46,859 nucleotides of DNA. It comes from Marinagarivorans sp. GTDB lineage: Bacteria; Pseudomonadota; Gammaproteobacteria; Pseudomonadales; Cellvibrionaceae. Positions 26,190 to 34,000 of the stretch are shown here, one piece after another; position 1 is the stretch's first letter, and each line of letters opens with the position of its first letter. The stretch is from positions 1 through 46,859 of the forward strand of contig JANQJB010000128.1 in NCBI GenBank assembly GCA_028281865.1. Direction: 5' to 3'. The notes under the pieces were generated by a model. The model was given only the letters and a program-made list of their open reading frames with translations. It was not told the DNA's origin and ran no database searches. Position numbers and translations under genes: made by a program.

Positions 26190-27305
26190 ATGACCAACCG
26201 ATTTAGTCGCTCCAACCTACTTCCTGAACGTCCCATCCTGGTGTACCCCAGTCTCGCTTCAACGATAGGGTTAGAAGAAGCCACGCTATTGTCCTCCCTG
26301 GAGGAGCTCTGTCTGCAACTGCAGCCCGAGGAGCGCAATGGTTACACCTGGTATCGTGCGACAAGCCAACAGTTAACGGCAGCAATGCCATTTTGGGATG
26401 TACACGACATTCAAAGAGTAAGTACCAACTTACGAGAAAAAGGCTTGATATTCATCGGTTCAGCGGCAGTTACAAGTGGCCACGAACTCAAATTCGCATT
26501 TAATGAAAGGCGTCAAATTAATCGGTCTAAACAAGCCGTTTCTAATACTTCACCGCCCGCGGGGCTCAATACCATTGCCCCCAATTGGCGGCCAGACAAC
26601 GAAACGCTAGAGCGCCTAGCCCAACATGCAATTCCCTCAGCGTTTGCGCACGAACAGGTTCCTGAGTTCGTTAACTACTGGCGCGAACGCCGCGAGGCAA
26701 AACGCGCTTGGGGATCAGCGTTCATGAAACACGTTTTGCACAAATGGCATGAATTTAAGGCGCGCGCTAACGAGAAGCCCGAACCGAAACTGATGGAGAA
26801 AGTTTGGCGGCCAAGCGAAGATGCTCTAGATGTGCTGACCCAGCACGCCGGCATCAGCGTGGAGTTTGTTGAGGATGCAATACCGGAGTTTGTGCTGTAC
26901 TGGAGGGAACGAGGAGTGAAGTCAGATAATTGGAATCGCAAATTTCGCGATCACGTGCACCGACAGTGGATCAAGTATTGCTCTGCCCTTGAGCACGACA
27001 CGACACCGAGGCGCATCGCCAGTAACTGGGCGCCCTCAAATGAAGTGTATGATGTTTTACGCCTAGCGAATATTGACATAGACTTTGCAAAACAACTGAT
27101 ACCCGAATTTGTCATTTATTGGCGTGATACTAACCAAGTCCACGCTTCTTGGAATACGCGTTTTTTACAATTTGTAAAAAGAAGCTGGGCTTCACAACCT
27201 ACGTCTTCGAATAGCCCCAACGGTCAATTCAATCAAGTTAAACCAAAATCAACACGAGAACTATCAATTAGCGATGAACTTAACGACAGGTCCTGGGCAA
27301 TATAA
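26190..27305 (+). CDS. Replication protein with three tandem DnaT-type domains
   Basis: A 371-residue protein. Residues about 10-110 look like a winged-helix replisome-organiser N-domain (LLPERPILVYPSLASTIGLE at the start, LREKGLIFIG near its end). Three copies of a ~55-residue DnaT ssDNA-binding module follow at about 132-186, 205-262 and 279-333. Each shows the pattern W(R/A)P...L...(I/V)PEFVxYWR...W...F..hVxxxW. Primosomal DnaT of E. coli has only one such domain. The 3' end overlaps a lambda P-like gene by 32 bases. I infer a role in loading the replicative helicase. ATG 26190 is preferred to the TTG at 26169. Confidence 0.82.
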   Translation: MTNRFSRSNLLPERPILVYPSLASTIGLEEATLLSSLEELCLQLQPEERNGYTWYRATSQQLTAAMPFWDVHDIQRVSTNLREKGLIFIGSAAVTSGHELKFAFNERRQINRSKQAVSNTSPPAGLNTIAPNWRPDNETLERLAQHAIPSAFAHEQVPEFVNYWRERREAKRAWGSAFMKHVLHKWHEFKARANEKPEPKLMEKVWRPSEDALDVLTQHAGISVEFVEDAIPEFVLYWRERGVKSDNWNRKFRDHVHRQWIKYCSALEHDTTPRRIASNWAPSNEVYDVLRLANIDIDFAKQLIPEFVIYWRDTNQVHASWNTRFLQFVKRSWASQPTSSNSPNGQFNQVKPKSTRELSISDELNDRSWAI

Positions 27306-27894
27306 TAAAAAATCAACACCCAAAACACCGGTGCAATTAATTGATGCAATAAATCAAATTTTTACGCTGTTTCGTCTGAACTATCACAACCAATATCACA
27401 AAGCTTTTGGGGATGTGGAAGAGCTCAGCCACGTAAAACGCTTATGGGTTGAAGTGTTAGGGCGTTTTAGAACCGAAGCCATATTAATAGCAGCGAAAAA
27501 ATTAATTGAAAACAACGAATTTTTACCCACACTGCATGAAGTAATTCGCCAATGCGAACAAGCATCCGACGAAACTCGCTTCCCCGACGCGCACAGCGCG
27601 TATATCGAAGCCTGTCGAGCACCCTCGCCAAAAGCCGGCAACACATGGTCTCACCTAGCAGTTTATTATGCAGGCCAAGCGAGCGATTGGTATTTTTTAC
27701 AAACCAACCCCGAGAATGTCGCTTTTCCAATATTCAAAAGTAAATATAACGAAATTTGCGACCGTATACGTGACGGAGAGACACTTGCTGAACCGCAAGC
27801 CCCCGCTCTCGAACAGATCGCTACACCCGCCCTAGATAAAAAAACTAATTTAGAAAAATTAAACGAATTGAAAAGTGTTTTAGAACTCGATTAA
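27274..27894 (+). CDS. Lambda replication protein P-like helicase loader
   Basis: A 206-residue protein resembling phage replication protein P: AINQIFTLFRLNYHNQYHKAFGD (about 25-47), VKRLWVEVLGRFRTEAILIAAKKLIENNEFLPTLHEVI, and the cellular-homologue hallmark DAHSAYIEACRAPSPKA near residue 100. P-type proteins dock on DnaB and deliver it to origins. The gene overlaps the triple-DnaT gene and is therefore coupled to it. No integrase, capsid or lysis gene surrounds the pair, so it looks domesticated rather than part of a live prophage. The exact chromosomal role is unknown. Confidence 0.72.
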   Translation: MNLTTGPGQYNKKSTPKTPVQLIDAINQIFTLFRLNYHNQYHKAFGDVEELSHVKRLWVEVLGRFRTEAILIAAKKLIENNEFLPTLHEVIRQCEQASDETRFPDAHSAYIEACRAPSPKAGNTWSHLAVYYAGQASDWYFLQTNPENVAFPIFKSKYNEICDRIRDGETLAEPQAPALEQIATPALDKKTNLEKLNELKSVLELD

Positions 27895-28176
27895 CGAGTT
27901 CGTGGAATTTTTATCACTTATTTTTCTTTCAATAGATAAATGGTCGTTAATTGCTTATCGAATACACCTTCTTACCAATAACAAAATAAGATGTGTTTGT
28001 TTTTGAAAAAAAAGCATAAAACTGAAAATTTTATTCCAATAAATATATAAAAAAACTTTCCCCACTCATCAAATCGCCTCCTCCGTTTATCTCACTACCC
28101 CTCCCTTTAACAAACGCACTGCGCTATTTTTAGTTACAGGTATAAGCATAAATGTTTCAGCAGTGAGAAAACAGTT

Positions 28177-28797
28177 ATGAAAAGTTTCAATAATACCGGC
28201 ATGTCGATAATCGAGTTAATGGTCGTTCTTATGGTGATGGCTATCCTCGGTGCTGTCGCGGTTCCATCATTTAAAAACTCGATGGACAAAACTAATGTCG
28301 AAAAACTCCAATCTGACTTTGCTAACGCAATTACAACCGCACGCGCAGAAGCGGCGAGTAGACAGGCAGCAACGACGATATGCGCCAGTCAAAACGGTGA
28401 ACTGTGCACTGATGACGCATGGTCGTCCGGCTGGATTGTATTTGTCGACAACGGACAAGGCGGCGGAAACGCGGAAGACGGCGCACGAAATGGCAGCGAA
28501 GAGTTGCTGTTAGCCAGCGAGAACCAATCCGATTTTGTCATTACATTACAAGACGACAGCTTAGCTGATATCCAATCATTTAGCTTCAATGAACTCGGCT
28601 TTAGCCTTAACGAGTCACGTGCACTAGTCACAATATGTGAGCCTTCAATAGAAAGCTCACAGTTCCGTGGCATTGTAATTGAACGCAGCGGCAGACCCTC
28701 AAAAACAAAAGATGTCGACGAAGACGGCGTTCATGAAAGTCGCTTTGACGACGGTTTCGGCAGCGTAACATCAAACGCGTTAACTTGTCCCACATAG
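28177..28797 (+). CDS. fimT: Type IV pilus minor pilin, FimT/FimU (GspH) type
   Basis: A 206-residue pseudopilin. The prepilin-peptidase site lies at Gly8 (NNTG^MSIIEL) with Glu at +5, followed by the hydrophobic helix MVVLMVMAILGAVAVPSF. The GspH-like body (about 45-190) carries TTICASQNGELC and GWIVFVDNG. A short acidic segment KDVDEDGVHE near the C-terminus resembles a calcium loop. It is the first gene of a five-gene run encoding the pilus priming complex. The 280-base leader upstream contains only AT-rich DNA. Confidence 0.87.
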   Translation: MKSFNNTGMSIIELMVVLMVMAILGAVAVPSFKNSMDKTNVEKLQSDFANAITTARAEAASRQAATTICASQNGELCTDDAWSSGWIVFVDNGQGGGNAEDGARNGSEELLLASENQSDFVITLQDDSLADIQSFSFNELGFSLNESRALVTICEPSIESSQFRGIVIERSGRPSKTKDVDEDGVHESRFDDGFGSVTSNALTCPT

Positions 28798-28807
28798 TGA
28801 CTTACAT

Positions 28808-29293
28808 ATGAAAAATTTCCGCAAACAACAAGGTAGTTCTTTATTAGAAGCGATGATTTCACTATTTGTATTGGGTGTTGGAGTACTTGGTGTTCTCGCC
28901 TTGCAAACAAAATCACTGCGCTTTAATCAGCAAGCTTATATCTATTCACAAGCTGTATTTTTAGCTAACGAGCTTGTCGAACACATTCGAATTAATTCAG
29001 ATCACGCAGCCCTCTATGTAAAAGAAGAGTCAAGCTCTCACACAGGGAGTTCCGATTGCATCGGGGCCGGCTCTGCATGTACGCCTACGCAAATTAAGGA
29101 TTGGAATTTGTCCAGCTGGTACACGAGCATGAGCGAACGTCTTCCCAATGGCAAAGCAGCGATTGACTACGACGGAGACAATGTAACGATCACTATCTCT
29201 TTTGATGGGCTTGAGCGAATAGAGAAGCTAGAAGGCGGTTCGGAATCGTCGGCTGCAGAACGACAAAATTATATTTTAACTACTGCCATTTAA
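28808..29293 (+). CDS. pilV: Type IV pilus minor pilin PilV
   Basis: A 161-residue minor pilin with cleavage site QQG^SSLLEAMISLFVLGVGVLG (Glu at +5) and the conserved LALQTKSLRFNQQA and ANELVEHIRIN that define PilV. It should join FimT, PilW and PilX in the tip/priming complex that starts pilus assembly and displays PilY1. It starts 11 bases after fimT. The stop region is partly duplicated at the start of pilW (see the 13-base repeat). Confidence 0.9.
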   Translation: MKNFRKQQGSSLLEAMISLFVLGVGVLGVLALQTKSLRFNQQAYIYSQAVFLANELVEHIRINSDHAALYVKEESSSHTGSSDCIGAGSACTPTQIKDWNLSSWYTSMSERLPNGKAAIDYDGDNVTITISFDGLERIEKLEGGSESSAAERQNYILTTAI

Positions 29294-29317
29294 TTTCTAT
29301 TGCTATTTAATTTCTAT
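29288..29317 (+). repeat. 13-base direct repeat at the pilV-pilW junction
   Basis: ATTTAATTTCTAT occurs at 29288-29300 and 29305-29317, a period of 17 bases, covering the pilV stop codon and the pilW start codon. It looks like a small tandem duplication. Confidence 0.6.
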
Positions 29318-30428
29318 GGAAACTTGCAAAAAACATCTTACAAAACAGGGAACCGTGTTAAAGCAAAACGGCTTTTCACTAATCGAGCTAATGATTTCGA
29401 TGGTAATCGGTCTTATTATTATTATCGGTGTCGTGGAAGTCGTAAGCTCAAGTCGTCGTGCATTTCAAAATAACGAAGAAATTTCTTTTATTCAAGAAAA
29501 CGCGCGCTTTGCCGTCGACATCATGAGCCGCGAACTACGCATGGCTGGTTATTTCGGTTGTGCCATGTCGCAAACAAGCGTAGCCAACACTGTTAACAAT
29601 ACAGCAGACGAGTTTATTTCCGCGACAGGCGTTGAGGGATATGAAGGAGACGCAGGAACTGACACATTTCCAGCAGCTTTTAGCGAATATGTTACAGACA
29701 ATACTGATGTAATCTTAATCCGACGCGCAAGCACTGAAGAAGAGTTTTTACTTAAGGAACAAAACTTACAAACTAAGGAGTTAACCATTTGGGGAGCACA
29801 CGAATTCGAAGCCGGAACCCCACTCGTCATCGCCGATACAAATTGCCAGTTTACCGGACTATTCACTCATGTTGGCGGAGCGGGTTCAACCATAGGTTAC
29901 AACGTATCTAGCAACAACTGTAGCGACGTACTAAAAGGCAAATTTTCGTGCGAAGACTGCGACGGGGCAACTTGCCCCAACACACTTTCTGCTTCGCCAT
30001 ATCAGTCCGGTGCGCGCATCATGCCCTACCTTGCTAACGCCTACTTCGTTGGTGAATCCGATATGTTGCCCGGTTTGCCTGCGTTAAAACGTCAAACCCT
30101 CACAGTAGACGATGGCAAACCCGTCACCAGAACTGAAGAACTCGCGATAGGAGTTGAAGATTTAGAAATTATTTATGGTGTCGATACAAATAATGACAGG
30201 AAAATTGACGAATATCGTAAAGCTAACGAAATGGACATCGACGGCAGCGGCGCAATAGATGAACAAGATTGGCGCGATGTGCTAGCGATAAAAATTGATT
30301 TAGTTTTTCGCTCGCAAGCCGAGTTATTCCCCGTTGTGCAAACTGTTACGCTTAACGGGGTGGAGTACAACGATAAATATATGCGGCAGGCAATAAGTTC
30401 GATAATTAAATTGCGCAACGAGGGATAA
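29316..30428 (+). CDS. pilW: Type IV pilus assembly protein PilW
   Basis: A 370-residue minor pilin. The leader is long (about 19 residues) before KQNG^FSLIELMISMVIGLIIIIGVVEV, with Glu at +5. The body carries RFAVDIMSRELRMAGYFGC, the PilW signature, and further cysteines. Two calcium-loop-like sequences occur near residues 290-298 (DTNNDRKID) and 307-318 (DIDGSGAIDEQD), the second a good EF-hand loop. It is part of the priming complex with FimT, PilV and PilX. The calcium proposal is inference from motif only. Confidence 0.88.
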   Translation: METCKKHLTKQGTVLKQNGFSLIELMISMVIGLIIIIGVVEVVSSSRRAFQNNEEISFIQENARFAVDIMSRELRMAGYFGCAMSQTSVANTVNNTADEFISATGVEGYEGDAGTDTFPAAFSEYVTDNTDVILIRRASTEEEFLLKEQNLQTKELTIWGAHEFEAGTPLVIADTNCQFTGLFTHVGGAGSTIGYNVSSNNCSDVLKGKFSCEDCDGATCPNTLSASPYQSGARIMPYLANAYFVGESDMLPGLPALKRQTLTVDDGKPVTRTEELAIGVEDLEIIYGVDTNNDRKIDEYRKANEMDIDGSGAIDEQDWRDVLAIKIDLVFRSQAELFPVVQTVTLNGVEYNDKYMRQAISSIIKLRNEG

Positions 30429-30430
30429 GC

Positions 30431-31072
30431 ATGATTACTTATAAAAGACAACACGGCGCAGCACTAATCGTTAGCTTAATTATTCTGACCCTCGTTACCG
30501 TTATCGGCGTTACAGGCATGCAAACAGCGTCGACGGAATTGAAAATGATTGCTAGCGCCAAGGACAGGACCGTCGCCTTTGAAGCCGCAGAATCAGCATT
30601 AGTGGCAATTGAAAAATTACTCGAGGCCGCACCTCCAAACGAAAGTAATTTATATTCAACGTGTTCTAACAATGATTGTTTCAACTCTACCTGTGGTGGT
30701 GGACGCTGTTTTGCCGGTGAATATATTCCAGGGTCGGAACGCTCCCATTGCTCGATCGCAGACTATCAAGCGAGCAAAGCTCCCGAATTTTGGAAGGACA
30801 CAGATCTCGACGTATGGAATATTGCAAATAAACACCAAACAATCACAGTCGATGGACTTAACCAACCGGTCAAATATATTGTTGAATTTATGTGTTACGC
30901 AAAATTAAATTCCGAATACGACTTTGGGCTTAATACGGAAACGGACAACGAAAATTATAGTGAAAACGAAATGTATATGCCGCTATTCCGTATCACCACG
31001 CTTGCTGAAGGCAACGCAAAACGAGCAACTGTAATTCTACAATCGACTTATAAAATTGTAGAAAGCAGTTAA
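30431..31072 (+). CDS. pilX: Type IV pilus assembly protein PilX
   Basis: A 213-residue minor pilin of the PilX_N type: HGAALIVSLIILTLVTVIGVTGMQTASTELKMIA at the N-terminus. Position +5 after the cleavage site is not Glu (GAALIV), as is usual for PilX/GspK-like subunits that sit at the very tip. The following FEAAESALVAIEKLLE is also typical. Several cysteines (CSNNDCFNSTCGGGRC) could form disulfides. It begins 3 bases after the pilW stop. Confidence 0.88.
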   Translation: MITYKRQHGAALIVSLIILTLVTVIGVTGMQTASTELKMIASAKDRTVAFEAAESALVAIEKLLEAAPPNESNLYSTCSNNDCFNSTCGGGRCFAGEYIPGSERSHCSIADYQASKAPEFWKDTDLDVWNIANKHQTITVDGLNQPVKYIVEFMCYAKLNSEYDFGLNTETDNENYSENEMYMPLFRITTLAEGNAKRATVILQSTYKIVESS

Positions 31073-31089
31073 CTGATGTGGGGATAAAT

Positions 31090-34000
31090 ATGAAAGCACT
31101 TAACTTGACTTATACAAAACCTACAAATAGTTTAATAACATTTATTTTCCTGATTTTTACTTCACTTAATTGCTGGAGCCAATCAAACGACGACTATACC
31201 TTATCTCCTCCACTGAGCCAGGTTAATGGCTCGTCGCCGATGGTGATGCTTGCTCTCTCAAGCGATCACCAATTATTTTTTAAAGCCTACTCCGACTATA
31301 CTGACCTCAACGGAGATGGCACGCTGGATATCACCTACGATAATGATATCGAATATTTAGGCTACTTTGACCACCAACTCTGTTACGTTTACGACGACAC
31401 AGATAAGGTATTTACTCCCTCCTCGCAGCAGAGCAACGATAACTATTGCAATGCAGGCGTCAGTAATCAATGGAGCGGCAACTTCCTAAACTGGGCGAGT
31501 ATGACCCGAATGGATGCCGTGCGCCGAATTCTTTACGGCGGAAAACGTTCGACTGATACAAGTTCGCAAACGATTCTTGAAAGAGCTTACATACCCAACG
31601 ATTCACATAGTTTCGCTAAATATTACAACGAAAGCGATTTAGGAAAATTAACACCGTACGGAAATTTTTATAACAGCGGCAATGGTAAAGCTAACGGCTT
31701 GACCTTGTGTAACACAACGGTCGAAGCCGGTTCTGGAAAAGTGTACTCGCAAAATAGCTCATCTCCTCCTCTGCTGCGCGCTATTCGCGGTAACTACGGT
31801 TTCTGGGCCTCCAGCGAGCGCTTCCAGTGCCTTTATCAAAGCGAACTCAACGTTTTCAATAAAGATGGCATTGGAAAAAATCGTCTCGACAACGATGAAA
31901 TTGATGACATGTACAGCGGCTGGCGAGATACCTTTACCGACAGTCCTGCCGATAATAAAAAAGCAAAGGATTACATCGTGCGTGTAGAAGTATGTAAATC
32001 CGGTTTTTACACCAGCGAAGATTGCAAGCAATATCCAAATGGAAACTACAAGCCAATCGGCTTACTACAAAAATTTGGCGACGACGATACCATCGAGTTT
32101 GGAATGATTTCAGGCAGCTACCAAGCCAATAAATCGGGCGGCATGCTGAGAAAAAATATTTCAAGTTTTAAAGATGAAGTCAACACGCTTAGCGACGGTA
32201 CATTTAAAGCCATGCCAAGTACTGGTGGTATCGTTGGAACACTGGATGAAATCCGAATCGCAAACTACGTATACAATATGACGAACAACTCAAATAGGTC
32301 GGGAACCTATTTTGATGACGACTGTAATTGGCAACTGTCTTCATTTAAAGATGGTGAATGCACAAATTGGGGCAACCCCTTTGCCGAAATTTTGCAAGAA
32401 GCCTATCACTACCTTGGCGGAAAAGAACCGCACGACGATTTTGGCGGTGTTCAAGACGCGGGTGGCAATCACGGTCAAGGAGGCGATGACGACGACGATG
32501 ATGATGATGACGATGAAAATGATAAGCCGAGTCGCACCTTCCAAAAAATCACCAACGAGACCAATGAGTTTCCATCACTACTGTCTCAGGCTTGGAATTC
32601 GAGCCTAGACGACAGCAAGCACTGCGCAAAGCTCAATGTAATCGGTTTTAATTCGAGTATTACATCTTACGACGGTGACCAAATAAGTATTTCCGGTATC
32701 GGCGCTCCTCATGACGCCGCTCACTATACCGATATTATTGGTAATCACGAAAATATTAATGGCAACGACTTTTTTGTCGGCGGCACTGGTTCCAGCGGAG
32801 ACGATAACCTTTGTACAGCCAAAACTGTCAATAATTTAAGTAGCGTAAGAGGTACTTGCCCAAATGCACCGAGGGTAGAAGGCACTTATTTGTCTGCAGG
32901 TATTTCTTATTACGCGAACCAAAACGATATTAACGATAATGTGATTAACGACCAAACCGTTACAACCTATGGCGTAGCATTAGCACCGGCCCTACCCCAA
33001 CTAACGATTCCGGTGCCGACAAAAAATAAAACGATTCGTTTGTTGCCTGCTTGCCGCAACACCGATATCCAAGGTAACTGCGCGTTGGTCGATTTTAAAG
33101 TTTTGCAACCTCACACGCAAAAATCCGGTAGTTCGGATACTTACGTTGCAACTTTTTACGTTAGCTGGGAAGACAGTGAACAGGGTGGCGATTTCGATCA
33201 AGATATGCACGGTATATTAAAATACGAAATTAATCCCACGAGAATAACTGTAAGAACCCAAGTTATCTCCGCATCTACCGGCAATGAAATGGGTTTTGGT
33301 TTTGTTATCGGCGGCGCAAATAAAGTTGAAAAAGTCAATGGTAATAACCCTAATGCCAATCGCAAATCGGCAGATGGTTTTCATGCTGTGAGCGGTATCA
33401 ATGGCTTTAACAAAGACGAATGCAACAAGTGCCAAGTCAGCGACAACGAAAAATGGAAACGCTTTTCAATTGGCTCAAGCGATGAAACATTTTTAGAGTC
33501 GCCACTTTTTTATGCAGCCAAGTGGGGCGGCTTTACTGATGAAAACGGAAATGGCATTCCGGATTTAACCTCCGAATGGGATAGCAAAATAAATGCGACC
33601 GGCGCAGACGGACAAGATGGTATTCCGGATAATTACCATAGCGTGGTAAACCCTCGCCAACTTAAACAGCAATTTGATAATGTGTTAAATGAAATTGCTA
33701 AATCAAGTGGCTTGGGTTCGGTTGCCGCTGTAACAAAGAACGCCAGCAACGATGTTGGCATTATACTCGAAAATACCTACTACCCCAGTTATCCTGTCGG
33801 TGATAATCCGGACGTATCTTGGGTTGGTGCACTTAATGCGGCGTTTATCGATGCTAAAAATAATATTCGTGAGGATTCAAATTCCAACCTACAACTCGAC
33901 AATAATGATCGGATTGTCGACGTCTATTTTGATTCTGCGACAAATACCCTAAAAGCCCAGCGCTATTTATTCGATGCGACCACAGGAACAAGAGGCAGCA

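Noticed and set aside
26190-27894. Prophage
   Set aside because: Only the two replication-type genes are phage-like; no integrase, structural, lysis or attachment sequences are nearby, and neighbours are core genes.
27938-27956. Sigma-54-like TGGTCG...TTGC before fimT
   Set aside because: The GG to GC distance is 11, not 12, and the -24 element matches poorly.
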